NCBI GenBank assembly: GCA_018389105.1
Contig: JACATO010000305.1
Location: 124,001 to 188,000, forward strand
Source of the DNA: Nautilus pompilius
Lineage: Eukaryota > Mollusca > Cephalopoda > Nautilida > Nautilidae
Length of the DNA: 64,000 bases
Direction: 5' to 3'
Shown in pieces: positions 23,510 through 38,500 of this stretch. A model generated the notes under the pieces. That model ran no database searches. It worked only from the letters and a program-made list of their open reading frames with translations, and had not been told where the DNA came from. Every line of letters starts with the position of its first letter. Within the stretch, counting starts at the first letter, position 1. A program made the translations under genes and the position numbers.

Positions 23510-26500
23510 CTGAAAAATAAAGTTGCATTTGTGTAATCATCTTCCTCATATCATTTACAAAACAATATCATTTGAAAAATACAGCGCATACAACTGACAT
23601 TTCAGATTAGGAGAGAGACGTGGGTAAAATTTCCTGTGATTTTTATAAACTATTCTCAGGGTGTCCAGCAACTATTTAGCATTCGTACAGTGAACTGCTG
23701 ATAAATTGCCATTCCCTAGTGCTACATTGTATATGTACATTTTTTTTTTTTTTAAATCAGCCAACAGCACATTTTCCTTTTTGTCATCTGCATGCAAAAA
23801 ATATAATACATTGCGTATTCTGTAAGCTGAGCTAAGGTTCTTTGTAAATAAATAGATAAACATTTTTGTTTGTTTTCTGTTTGGTTGGAATTTTCCAAGG
23901 TGAAGATGGTAGCAACCAAAAATGTCTCACTCATTTATGCTTTTGCTGACTTTACAGCCACAGGCATTTTAAATCTTTGATGGGTGGGAGTTGCTTGTTA
24001 GCTTCTGTTGTTAAAAATGTTACAAAAATAAGTTTTCAAGCCCTTTAGATGACTGCTGACGACGTCAAGGAATGAATAAGAATAAAAATTAGGCAAAACA
24101 ATGAAGGATAGGTCTTCTACATCACGAAAATCAAACTTTAATTGTATTCTGGTTGTTTATGCATATTATAATATTCAAAACCAAGTTTTAGATCTAATTT
24201 GGTAAAAAAAAAAACAACTACAGATTATATAACTTCTCATACAGCAAGAGAATATTCTAATAATAATGCAGTGCAATACAGACACTCTAAGCAACGATCA
24301 TCTCCTAAGTATTTTTCAATGGCTATGTATCTGTTTGTATCTGTACTTGTTTTTCTTCTTCTTCCATAAAAACAACAGATTGGCAGAATGTTGCAGTATA
24401 TCACAAGTTCTCAAAGTGTGTGTGAACTGAGCAATTATTCAGAGTGCTTTTACTCTCTAGTTTACATCTGGAAATAGATTTTTATTGTATACACACCTGT
24501 CCCAGTGGGAAAGAGGGACAGCTGGCCCTTTAAACCTATTCTTTTTCCTGCTTGTGGAGCTGATGTGTGTACAGATATAGATTTCTGAAAAGGATCACGT
24601 CAGAAATTCTGCCATGAATTCTGGTAGTCAGCCCATAGCAGTCACAATGTTTCCGTGCCAGTTTTATCAGTAACCTGCGCTTATTTGTGACTGAAATCTT
24701 TTAAAGAAGCGCATACAGATATACTGAACATTCACACCGACATCCCTCCCACACAAAAAATGCATTAGGCCCATTCTCCCCAATTACAGGTAGCATTCAG
24801 GACCAAATATAGCTTTAGACAGAATGCACACCTTATCCCACTGAGGGGGGAGGGGTTGCCATGGTATTTCTAACTTATGCTGCACAGCGTAGATAATCTC
24901 TCACGCTAATTCGTCTCTTCGCTTTTGTTTTTGTTTTTTTTTAAATACTTATATTTTTCATTTCTGTCAGAGGAACCAGAAAATCGCGTACAGGAAAAAT
25001 CTCAGCGGTATTTTTTTTTTTGTATACCACGACACACATTTTTTCACAGTCAAAAACAACAACAACAACAACATACCGGCAGATGGCGCCCCTTTGTCTC
25101 TATGGGAAGTAGCATACAAGTCAGGGCACACACCAAACATATCGCCCCGTACATCCACACTGCTAACTGCAATGAGTACTCTAAAAGAACCTGGAAATAT
25201 ATTTTTATTTTGTTTTAATTTAATAATTAAGTAGTAGTATAATATAGGAACATGAAATAAATAAATATAGTAATACAGTCGACACCCCCCCCCCCTGTAC
25301 TCGCGGCCCCGGTTATTCGCGGAATCGCAAATATCTTCCGCTGCTTTTTTATGGCTTTTTATTATGGCAATGTATATTTTTTCACGCTTTTAACGCTAAA
25401 TTATTAATAACAATATAATTTACTAATTTTGTAATATAAATACTAACGTAAATTCAGCAAAATATCAATATAAAATAAACGCTATTGGCTGGAGGTTTGA
25501 AAGTAGCCAATCAGAGAGCGTTATTCATGTCTCCTCGCTGCTGATTGGCTGCTGCCCACGAGGCGCTGTCTCATCCTGGGTGCCCGCTGTCTGCAGTGCG
25601 CACGGGGAGACAACCCACCCAGCACCTGCTGGACCGACCGACGCCCGTGTCACCCGGTTGTCACCATTTAGCAAAGGGGAAAATCACCTTTTGTCTTTTT
25701 TCCCTTCTGGAGCTCAATATCATGTACATCCAACCCTGACCCTGAATTCCTTAATTTAATTAGACTCACACAGTGTTCGTTCTTTTTAATACGCCGATAC
25801 CCGATGACGTCATCGCCCGACCCCCCCCCAACGATAAATATTTCTCTTGCTTTTACTACTCTCCGAGATCGAGGACAATTTTATTGATTTATGAATCCAT
25901 AAGCGTTTTCTGTAACTCGTTATGAAGTATTCGGTCTGTATTAAATACAGTTAAGCTCTGTGTGTGTGAGGGGGTCATGGTCAGCCACGTGGCTGATTTC
26001 AGTCCCAGCCCACTGGGGATGGAGGGGGGGCCGATCATGCTGCCCAATCGCTAGCCTAGGTATCCACCCCTCCATGGTAACAATGGATGGATGACCCATA
26101 GCCAGCTCTCTCTACAAAAATTTATTATTACCAATTTAGAATTTTTCTTTCGGGGTAAAAAAAGATTTGAAAATTTTTTTGTTTAAAAAAGTAAAAGAAG
26201 AATAAACGGTATTATTTGGATATCAGGGAGGGCGACTGGGATAGATTTTAAAAAATATATAAATGCTGAAGTTGATTTGCTACAGGTCGCATCTTCCAGA
26301 ATCGGCTACCAAAAATATTCACAAGTTCTCTACACAACAAGAATACTAATATTTTTTTAAAAAAATATAATAAAAATTCGACATTGAAGTATTATTATTT
26401 TTATTATTATTATTTGTGATTGAGTTTTGAAAGCCAAAATTATCAAATGAATATTAATTAATAATTGAGTATTTTAATATAGACACCTCAAATACTACCA

Positions 26501-29500
26501 TCTTGAGTTGTTTTTTTTTTTCACTTTCTTAAAATTAGAGCAGGAAAAGTAGTAATATTGTCAGAACCCATATGAAGGCAACCATCTTGCACAGATGTAC
26601 TGTTTGCCACAGCCATTTATTGTCCTCACAGAACAGCTATAGTATTGTCACTACAGGTTTGAGAAATAGAGGAAGTTTAATAAATCTACTAAAATTTCCT
26701 CAAGACTAATTGGATATCACAAAAATGTTAAGGTTTACAGATTTAAATGAAGTCTTCATTGTTCTTCTAATCAGACGCTGTATTTGGGCATGCTTTACCT
26801 GTGCTATAAATGGCGTTACCATGGCGCCTAGTCGGGCCCAAGCTGAACACATCCCAATTCCTAGAGTTCGAACGGTTGTAGGATAAACCTGTTAAGAAAA
26901 TAAAATATGAAAACTAGAAAACTTTTTAATAATAATAATACCCTTAAAATACACAAATATAAACACAATTTAATAATTTGCTTAAGCACCTAATAGGATG
27001 ATAATGTACTTTGATGATTTAACCATTGTAAATTGTGATAACCTTTAGTAAAATGTCAACTGATTTTTGTTTGTTTGAGTTCAGCAAAAATAGTTTGTGT
27101 CCCTTCACACATTAAAAAAAGATTTTAATGGTTACTCACTGGCTGACATCAACTTTTGAATGCCAAATTAAAAACTAAAACACCAATGTTTTCTTAAAAA
27201 TAATATGAAGCTTTTCATTTACAATACTGCCATCAGGAACACTTAATGTCATTAAACCTCAGCTAAACAGTAGTTTTTCTTTGTGGGCAGCATGATGTGT
27301 GTAAGATCACTATTGCTACAACAACAAATAAATTATCCTAACAAAGAAAACTTTGCAAAAAGTAATATTTCAGATACTACAATTCGTCAAGTTTACAAAC
27401 CATCTAAGAAATTAGCTGACTTTTTTTTTTTTTTGCATTATTTTTTTCTGATTTTCTTAATTTATACGCCCTCAAGCAAAGCGTCTACAATAGCTTAATG
27501 TATATCAAAACACATCAACGAACCAATAACCAGGAGACAGCACATTCAAAAAGTAAAGGGAACATGCACATGCTTGTTAAGTACTGAAGAAAATAATGAG
27601 GACATTTTTTTTTTAAAAATAGTTTTCTCCTCTTGTCAAGACTCAGGTATAACCCTTCTTTAATGGCACAAAGTAGAAAGAAAGTGGTGTGTAAGGGATG
27701 AGAAACAACTGTTTTCTTATTCCCTGCTTACTTAGGGTTTTCAGGTACGTTTTATTGCTAGCAGTTAACTATTTTTACTTGTTACTAAAATGGAGACAGA
27801 CAGAGAGAGAGAGAGATGCAGAAGGCAGACAGACAGACAAAGGCAAAATAGATTAAAAAATTTTTAAGAGGCAGCAAAGGATTCCAAATATTTATTTGTT
27901 TAATAGATGTGTGAGTGGAGTTTAACTTCTTAATTTCATCCAGTTCCAATTGTTTTTCTGAACCAGTCAGTCTGTTTTTAACCAGAGCATCACCTTTTTC
28001 AGAGTCTTCCTTTTAACAAAGCAGCAGTCCTTTGAAATCCAATCAACATTTCTGCTATCTTTACACAGATAAGCAAGTTTTGAATCACCCACAAGAGAAC
28101 ACCTCAGAACTTTTGATTTTAAATACTTGAAAAACACACTGCTGTCGTCAGGCTGGCTCTCATTCTTCCTGGGAAATGCCAGCACAAGCTTTTTTTTTTT
28201 TTTTCAAAAGAATGGCCAACTAACTATAATATTTCCAGCTATCTAAGGACTTTGGGCAGGCTGCTGTTCTAACAACAAACTGACCATGCTACAATTTGAA
28301 AAAAAGAATATTTTAAATGGCCCAGGAGCTCCTGCAGTCTGATAAGAATATGGCCAAATCAATATGCGGATTACTGTAAACAGTCACTAACAGATGTTAA
28401 CAACATATACTGCAGTATATTGGTTCAGCTGCAGTCTTCACTGTACTATGTAAATAACCAATGAACAGTAGGCAGGGGTTTAATTTATCACCATTGAACA
28501 AGAACAAAGATGTAAGGAAGCATAAATTGTTACAAGGCATTAAACAGAATTCTCATCCTCCATGAAATCAGGGGGGGTAATCCACACTGAGATTTAAGTG
28601 TTAATACACAATGCCATCAATACGTGACCTTATAAATAATTTTTAATGCACCTAAAAAAAAAAAAAATTAATTGACCAAAATAAAATCACAAATATTTAT
28701 AGCATCCTGCTAAGATGTATCAGGTTGTTACAAAAGTTTCATCAGCATTTATATTATGTTAATTTGGGGTTCATTCTTTGCCTGCTTGTGAAGGTGTGTG
28801 AGTAGATGAGTTGTATATCGTTTTGTAGTGTGTGCTTTGGCTTACATTACACAAAACCTACCTTTTCAAAAATCATAAAATGGATATTTGTTTCAGGGTT
28901 CTGGGTGAAGAATGGATAGAAAAGTTTTTTGTGCCATTTTGCTTCACGACTTCAAATTGGGCCACAAAGCGAGCGAGACAACTCGTAACATTAAGCAGGC
29001 ATGAGGCGGGGACACAGCAAATGAGCGAACAGTACAATGATGGTGTGCAAAGTTTCGATCAGGAGATGCAAGCCTCAAGATGAGGAACGTAGCGGACGTC
29101 CTTCCAGCTGTGATGACGACCGTCCGAAAGCCTCATCGAAGCAGATCCAAGAAAAACAGTGCGAGAAATCGCTGAAGAGCTTGACGTAAGCACTGCAGCT
29201 GTTTCCCAGCATCTTGACGCAATCAGCCAGGTGAAAAGGCTTGACAGGTGAGTGCCTCACAAGTTGAATGAACAACAACAAAATCGTCAATTGGAGGTCT
29301 GCTCTTCGCTTGTCATAAGAAACAAAAACGACCCATTTCTTGACCGAATCATTACATGTGATGAAAAATGGATCCTTTACAACAATTGCAAATAATCAGC
29401 ACAGAAGTTCAACAGAGACAAGGCTCCTAACCACATTCCAAAACCCAGCCTCCACGCAAAGCAGGTCATGGTCACTGTCTGGTGGACTGCAACTGGTGTC

Positions 29501-32500
29501 ATCCACTATAACTTCTTGCAATCTGGCAAAACTATCACAGCTGAAAGGTAGTCGTGAAGTAAATGTTGTTCATCAGAAACCCTCTGAACAACAGCCAGCA
29601 TTGGTGAATTGAAGAGGCCCAATTCTCTGCTCCATGACAATGCTCATCCTCATGTTACAAAAGTGACTCCTCAGAAACTGAAAACGTTGGGGTACGAAGT
29701 TCTCCATCGCCCAGTCTATTCACCAAACCTTTCTCCCACAGACCACCACCTTTTCAAACACCTCGACAGCTTCCTCCGTATGGAATCCTTCTCCAACCAA
29801 GCAGCCACTGAAACTGCCTTCCAACAGTTTATCGAGTCCAGAAATCCAGATTTTTTCAAAATGGTATAAATGCGCTTGTAATCCGTTGGCAGAAGTGTAT
29901 CGATTGTAATGGAACTTAGTCTGATTAACAAACATCACGTTCAGCATCAATATGAAGTCTCATTGTTGCAGTAAAAAAAACCGACAAAACTTTTGTAACA
30001 ACCGAATAAAAAAAATCCAAAGAAAATGGTCAATTAAGAGATCCTGGCCACTTTGGCACTCACATCCATAACTTACTGTTTTTTTTTTCCTTCTATAACA
30101 GCTGCTTTGAATGTCTGTTTATATATTTATATTTTTAAATTGGTTGATCTTTTACATCAGACTGGCATCATTAACTCTTGAAGTTTTCTTTAGAGTTTTC
30201 TTCAGTATCTAGATGAAGGGCAGAGAAAACCTGATGCAATCTCCAGTTATCAGAATGCACAGTCTATCCAGGATATGCTTGAATGTACTCTGTGCTGCTG
30301 CCTCAACAGCTGGACAAACCTATTCAGACTTGTAGCCAAAAACAAGCACTCACCCAATGGGAGGAAAAACGTTCTTAAAAATGTAATGTACTATAGGTGA
30401 AAAGATTTCAAATTAAGTTTTGACTCACTGCAGAATGATTAGATACATTTCAAAACACTGGCATATTTATACCTGATAATTTCAAAATTTCCAAAGATAT
30501 CATTAAAAAATTTCCTTAGAAATAAACTGTAACTCACTTGGACTGGGCTTATTTACATTCAAAATCTTTGTTTTATAGTTTGCATACATTCCTAACTTGT
30601 ACACATAAACATCATTAACTGATAGATATACAAACCAAAATCTTAATTAGCAATCAGATATTTTATCAATCAAGCTATTCTGATTTTGTTTTAAATGTAC
30701 TTATTATATATACACAAGAGCACATAATATTCTGACACCAATCAATTAGAGAATCAGCTGACTGTTATTGCCTACGAACTAAGAGATCTAATCATATTCT
30801 ATCCTCTCTCGCTGTGTAATTCTCTCTACCCGTTGATGCTAACTTAATTTCAGATTTTTTCTTGGACTCTGTGGGTCCACACAGAATGGCACCTTTAAGA
30901 TCTCTGCTATACCTGACAACGGCAGAAAATTACATCCATAAATAAAGTACAAATGATAAATTATAAAGACAAACCAGTCTGGCATTTAAACATAAATAAT
31001 AATCATAAGTCTTCCATACAGGGGCGTGACTCATTTGAAAGTCCTGGGACTGTCTCAGTTGTTTTTCCACCCGACATGGTTAAATACTTATCTCTCTCTT
31101 TCTCTCTGGTGACCCTACATATCTGCTAACATACACACCGTTCTGGTGGATGGACTGCGGTTAGAAACGCGAGTGCATGTTTGGTAGTTTCACTTACCTC
31201 TGCTGTGTAGATGTATGCAAAATTAAAACAAGAAGAAGAAAATCCCCGCACGGCAAAGATAAAAAGTGTGAGTATCCTTTTTGAAACGCAGAGCTGCGTC
31301 AGCACGAAGAATATTCCTGCACCAACAAAGTTGAATGTCCCGGTCTTCCTCCGTCCGATGTGCTCGATGAGAAAGATGTTGATCGGGAGAGCTGAAACCA
31401 ACAGACAGACATGGTGATTAACCCAAGTTACACGTTATGGCAACTCCGAGCGGTCAACGATGATGACAAAGGTGGTGGTGGTGATGAAGTAGGTAAACAC
31501 AAACCTTCTCTAATTCAGAAATTCCACCTAAGGCAGCAAAGTCAAGTCAGCCATTAAAGCATCTTCAAGGAAAAATTTTTAAAAAAGGAAAGAAAGATTG
31601 TTTAAAAGTAAAAAGTAAAATCCTTAACTATCCTAATTCCCATGAAACTTACCAAAGAATTCTCCGACTGTAGATAGCAGCATTCCAAAATAGTCATCCT
31701 TCCCAATTACGTGACATGAGCATTTGTTTTCATCTGTGCGAAATCCTGAACAAATACACAACAAGAACAAAAACATGCTCAAGATTGCACACAAGTCTGG
31801 TAAAACTGAATTTTGCATTGCAATGAGTAGAGAATGGAAACAATTTCCAAAGTGCCAGCTGTAAAATATATTAACCCTCTTTATACCACCCAGGGTGTAT
31901 TCTCTCACTCACACACACTACCCTTCAAATCTGTATTAGTAAGTACAGGCTGAGCCATAGCCACAGTACCTTTCTCACTAATAGAACCCTATATAATGAC
32001 AAATCCCTGTCACTCCATCCACATGTTTTGAATTACAGGTGTATTGACTAAATACACAACTGTTTCCACACAAATACTAACTGGGGCGAATACAATCTTG
32101 CTAGGTTTCACAGATTAATATACATACTAAAAACCTGGTACAACAGATGATCTTGGGACTTTGGAAAAGTCAGTTACATCTGAGTGTTTGTTATAACAGA
32201 GTAGAATATCTTAAAATGTCTAAGTAGACTTTGGTTACCTGAAATCAGTCAGTCAAACAAGTCTTTAGGTATGCATGAAAAAAATGAAAACAACATGTGT
32301 GCTAGTATGCATGTAAGATTACATGCAGCCTATTATGAACTAATGTTTGAAACAGGATGTGTGCACGTAAAAAAAAAAAAAATATGGAACCCTGGAAGCC
32401 TGAACCATTCCTAATCTACATCCCTATGTTTATTCAGGTACAATTTGATATAATACTACATCAGTACAAATCCAGCATGCAGTTAGCAGTTCACTTATGA

Positions 32501-35500
32501 AAAATATCTATCAAGTGCTGGCTGCTTTAGATTATGTACATGTCTTTCTTAATGTGCGCTCTCAATTTTATTAATTATTCCTCCATGTCTGACATTACCT
32601 GTACATAACTTTGAATACAGTGACTATAACTTTCACAAACTACTGCAGAGAAAAAAACCACGAACCATGTTCACATCATCACCACCAATTTAGCAAACCT
32701 TAATATCCCGATGTTTCTTCACCACAATGCATGCAGTGATGCCCTCCTTGTCCATTCTTTCACCTGTAAAACCCTGACATTCATCAAGCTGAGATTTTGA
32801 GATTCCAGTGATGTTTGCATGTCAGTAACATGGATGACAAAGGGCTCAACCACATTGTCAAAGCCCTTGATCCATCCTGCATGTTTGAAGTAGTTGTGTG
32901 ATCCACTCCCATGCTTTCCTTAATAAATGCGCCATTTGAAGAATGTCCACCTAAAATGACAAGCTGGCCTCGACATAGTCCACCATCTTCCTGAGCATCA
33001 TTGGTTGCAATACAGATGTTGGATTCAATGGCAGGAAATAAATGAGAGCAGCTTCCAAACCGTCAACACATTTTTAGCTAGGCGATTATCAATAAACAGT
33101 AAGATTTTTCATTGCTAGTGGTACATCTGTTCCTAGAAGCTTCTCACCCTTCCTTCCAGATTTCTCCAGGCTTTAGTGTTGTACTAATGTCAATGTGTTC
33201 ACATTTTCAAAGTGCTCTGGCTTCATGAATTTTCCAATAAACAGAAAAGGCAGATGATCAGATCCATACATTTTTATACCTAGCAAAAGCAATGTTTATT
33301 GTTTCCTTTGTTTTGTTCCCACACACTTATCTGCTAACAATGCAATGTAGCTTTTTTTCTTGGTAACAGCTGGTACAACAGTCCAATTCTGTACACAATG
33401 TATACATTTATCAGATTGTAATTTTGTATCAGCTTGAGAAAGATATGCATGAGCCAGCTGCACATTATCAACATTTGTTCCCCTCCATTCTTTGGTCTTG
33501 AATTTCAGCTTGTATCAATTTTTAAATTGTTCAATCCAGCCAATACAATTATCTAAACCAAAAAAACCTTGCAAACTGTTACACCTTCAACCTGAGTAGA
33601 TCACTAAATACAAAAAGGTTCTTTTTCCTTGTTACCTTGAACCAGTGAGTAAAGGCTTCATCAACACCCCCCATGTCTGGCCTGCAGATTCCTTTTCTAA
33701 CCAATGGCATTCCTTTGCTTTGCACAAACCTCTCTGATTTTCTCATAATCTGGTCCAAGTTCTGGCCTCAGATTTTTTTTTTCATTCTACATCATCCATA
33801 ATCTGAAGCTTCTCTTGCAGCCACAAACTCAGTCTCTTACCTGCTATTGCCATCTTCACCTGGAACGATATGCTGAACGATATTCACAATGGCAACTGTA
33901 GCCCTCTACCCAAATGACAGTAGGCAATCTCATAACGACATCCCCACCCAAAAACCATCCAGATTTACTGTGCTCAGAAGTTTTATTAAGACTTTCTAAT
34001 AACCTTTTGAATTTAACTTGTTAATGCACTCATAAACATTATGAGCAAGCTTTCCAGCTCCAGCCACTGGCAGGATGTCCCAGATCTTACAGAAACTCAA
34101 CAGATCTGAATGTATTGCAAAACATCTCAAAGTAAAAGCTTGGAAAACAAATTGGGTGACCCAAAAAAAAAAAGAAGGTATTTTTAAATATTATAAATAA
34201 ATAAACATGAACAGTGAAGTTTAATACTTGTTAAACAATGTTAGAAAAAGGATGCTAAAGGTAGAGCCATTGTCTTGGATGTGTTAAGGATTTAAACACC
34301 TTTTGTGAGTGCACACAATATAAGCAGGAAAGCTACAGATATGAATGAAAAGTATGTCAAAAAATAAGCAACTACAGTTAATTAGGTATTTAAAAGATAA
34401 AGTGATAACAGTAAATACTTTAAAATATTTACTGGGGATGTTCTGATGAAACTTGGCTGAAACAGAATTGGCATAATGGTATCTGGCCAGTTATCAGTTG
34501 AATCTCTCTAGCACATTAATCTGGGATGAATGCTACAGCACACATTAGCATTTGAAAGGAACTCTGAAACCACAACTTGTGATTCAGTTTCAATGCTAAA
34601 CTTTAATCATAAGATCAAACATATTTAAAAATGATGAAATATCTTCATACTGATTCTTTGCAGACTGCCATCCTGTTTAGAAAAGTTAAAATAGTAATGG
34701 TACCAGAACCAATATAAATGCCATATGACACTATGCGTAACCATGACAACAAGCAGTATAGTTATGTAAAGGTTTTCTCAGTTATACAAAGGTTTTCTCA
34801 GTTATACAATTAAACTAACAAACTTTTGTATTGCTTAAATCAGTATAGGGTAGTGGTGCAAAACTTGTCTTACCCAGAGAACTGCTACTTGAACAACCAG
34901 AGTTGTGGTTCTGACTTAAGATCTGTGGACTGGCCAGTAACATACCAAAATAAATGCTGGCTGTTCCACACCAAATCAGCCACATCTGGAGTGAGGTTCG
35001 AAGATAGTTTGGTGATAGTAGATCTCGGAAATTTCCCCTAGGATACTGTAAACACACACACACAAAAAAGAGAGAGAGAGAAAAATCTGTGACATTTGTT
35101 GTAGGTAGGCAGATGTGTGTTTTCAAACATTAACAAGACACATCGATTCTAGCATGAAAGATCCAGACTTTAGATATAACAAACACTGGCTGTAAATGGG
35201 CACCACCAGCATGTATAGGGAAAAGTTTACCACCATATCAATGCCAGCCAGCAATTACCACCCTAAGACAACTACCACAAGACACAACCAAACAGAGCTG
35301 GACGCTGTACAATGCGGGAAAAACTAATTTAAAAGATCATCCAGGTAACGTTTGCATTTCTTCTTTTTAATGAATGATTCCAAAGTTCCATATACATCAT
35401 GAAGTTTATTTCAAAATAAATTCATATAAGATTTTTTTCTTTTCTTTTCTTTTCCATAACCCTGGCTGTCATCTCAAAATAGTGAAAAGGCTGCAGTCGC

Positions 35501-38500
35501 ACGTTGCACAATTACAAAAAAACTAAAATTTACTTTTGAAAAAATAAAACACAAACTTAAGATTCATACAGGTAGGAAGTCTAATCGGCCCCTTTAATAT
35601 TCTGTCATTATCTTCACCTAGTGGAAGGCCAAGCTCAGGTGTGACTTCCACTCAACACAGCGCTTCTGCTTCAGCGGCTTTTAGCACGATTCAAAAGCTG
35701 AGCACCACAGCATTTTCCCTGTAGGATCCCCAGGTGCTTCCTGCGCATTCTATTCTCGTTTTTTTTTTCTTTTCCTTCTTTCTACAGGATGAGGATGCCT
35801 TCAGGGTTGGGGGGGGTGGGGGATTTCAGCTGAAACCAATTCGTGTATTGATATATTTCAAAAGTCTGTTCACAGAGACTCACAGCAGAGGACATGACCA
35901 ACCTCCCTTTGGGCGTGACTGTCTTGTTCAGCTGGGCGGCACATTCCAGCACCTGGGTGGCCTCGTCTTCACGACCCGCAGCCATCAGGAACCGGGAAGA
36001 CTCTGGCATCAGCTGACAACAACAACAACAACAATATAACAATGCAGTCTACGCAGAATAAAATCTTTTTCTCTCTTTTCTTTAGGAAAGTTATTTAAAA
36101 CAGCAGCAGCAGCAGTCATTACAGAAAACAAAACAGGGGCGGAGAACTCTCTCATGAAAAGCGAAAATGGTTTTTCAAAATTTTTTAAATTCCTTAAATC
36201 CCAGAAAAATAGGAAACTCCTCACAGGTTACTTTTGCTTTTACTAAAGAGACCCCCTCCTTTTTTATTTCTCCAATTTAAAACTTTCGAACCAATGCAAA
36301 AGTTGTAACTCTGCTAGATGGATATTTCCACTGATTTGTTGCTGATTTTTGTAGTTATTATTTAAGTTCCCGCCATCTCCATAAAAGGTATCTGAGACGG
36401 ATTATCTCCCTCGGACATTTCAGACAAAAGTGAATTAATGATGGAAAAACCACAGCACACAAGAAACAATAAATTAAACTTTTTTGTTTGTTTGTTTTGT
36501 TTTTCATCGTGAGTGGAGAAAGAGACAATTCTTACAAAAACATTCAAGTTCACTTACATTGATGATGATGAGGCAGCACAAAATAGGTAAGGATGAGAGA
36601 CCAACCAACCATCGCCACCCATAAGCAGGAATCACCAGGTATGCCATAAACAGTTCAAAACAAGCCCCACCTGCCCAAAAAATCTGACCAAAGTAGAATG
36701 TTTCAAACACAGATCACGACAAATTCGATTTTTACAATCATTCAATACATTCTCCCTCGTTAAGCAATAGCTTGTACACGTGGTGCCCCATCTATGCATA
36801 CCCGATCACTCAAACAAACTCTGCCTTCTAACCATCCTTTATTTAACTTAGGGTTACTTTGGTTTATTAATGTTACCCTGTTAACTAACTGACACTATAG
36901 CAGAAAATTAAAAATACAATAGCAGTAGAACTGCAACAAGCCAAATATTTTTCAGTGATTGAGGATTCAACACCAGATTTATTGCAAGTTGATCAGCTGA
37001 TCTTTATATTCATTTGTCAATTCAAAGGGGAAATTGTAGAAACGATTTATTGGATTTGAGCTACTAGAGAATCATACAGATGCAAACCTTGCTAGTGAAC
37101 AACTTGGGTTTGAACCACCCTAATTACTGTGAATGATCGTATGACAATGCTAGCAACATATCAAGATTATATAAAGGTTTGCAGGCATATCTGAATCGAC
37201 TAAACCAACCTATTCACCACATTTCTTGTGCTGCGCATTCTTTAAATGTAGGGGAATAATGGAATTAACACAGCTGTTCATATTCTGTTCTCTGCTCAGC
37301 AGCCACATATTGCTGAAAACGGGTTCTCCATAATGATGGTGGCTAGTCATTCTTGACACTCAGAGTATATAAAAGAAAGACATTTACAGTATATGAAGTG
37401 TAGTGAGTGTTTAGTGTTTCTGGAATGATAAACAATTGAAATGCATTGTTAGACTTGTACTAGAAGTTATTGACATGGCCTAAGTGTTTTTTTTTTTGTA
37501 GTTTACCATGTCGTAGAATTTAAAATGCATATTTTTTTTTAACATTATTGATATTTTCCACTGCTGCTACAACAATAGGAAAGACAATTACATTTGTTGA
37601 TAGTTCTTAGTCAACAAGAGTTGACAAGACAACCGAAACTGGACCACCATTCCATTTAGTTTACATTTATGGCGATCCAGTCAACTTTCTATGACTCTTA
37701 GCTTATTCAGTTTAGCGTGGGCGAAAAACTGAGCAGTTACTTTCGTCACAGCATATTGATCTGACTTACTGTTAATGTGGAGTGTAAACATTCAATGGGG
37801 TCTATCTAATAATGCTCTCTGATACATTCATGTTTATAATGAGGAGCATGAGGCAATATTTGCGGTCCAGGTCCACAATAAATTTTAATCCACCTCTGCA
37901 CCCAAGCATATTTGAAAAGTATAAGTTTGGAGTTCATAACAACTCTTTAACTCTTTTTAGTTATTATTAAATAAATGGAGCCTTTTAATTAACAGATTTT
38001 GAACAGAGTCTTTTTTAAAATCGTAAGCTTTGTGTCTGTCAGCAGATCAGATCATCAAATTCTAGAAGGGTTAGGGTTAATTCTGTTTATGATACATACA
38101 ATTTTTTTTGGAAAATTGATAAATGGCAACACATAATAACTATACTTAAACATAAGCAAATTTAAGTAATAAATGCAAAGTCATTATAAAATAAAATACA
38201 ACTGTGCAAGAAACCTAATATTCAAAAAAAAAAAGAAATCATATTTGCATGTGATTAAAAACAAAACAACACAAGGCCAGCAACATTTCGAGGTTTGAGA
38301 ATCAAGAGACTGCACATTTACCTGCTGTTACACAATTCAGTATCAAAAGCTGAAATAGCTGCTTCATTACAGCACCAACTGTCCTAAATATTCAAAGCAA
38401 TCCACCTCTTACAGCAAATCACACCTGCATGTGTCATCAAAACAGTTATGCTGTTTTTTAACATTAGAATGTGATTACCTCGGTGAACAAAAACACGGAC

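Larger units (their letters stand above)
26889..31197. other. SVOPL intron 12
   Basis: Holds the mariner copy at 28720-30006. The rest is AT-rich with homopolymers and a short (GA) run near 27800. No further exon is needed, because the phases of exons 12 and 13 join directly. Confidence 0.7.

Noticed and set aside
38067-38079. AGGGTTAGGGTTA, telomere-like
   Set aside because: Only about two units; no array.
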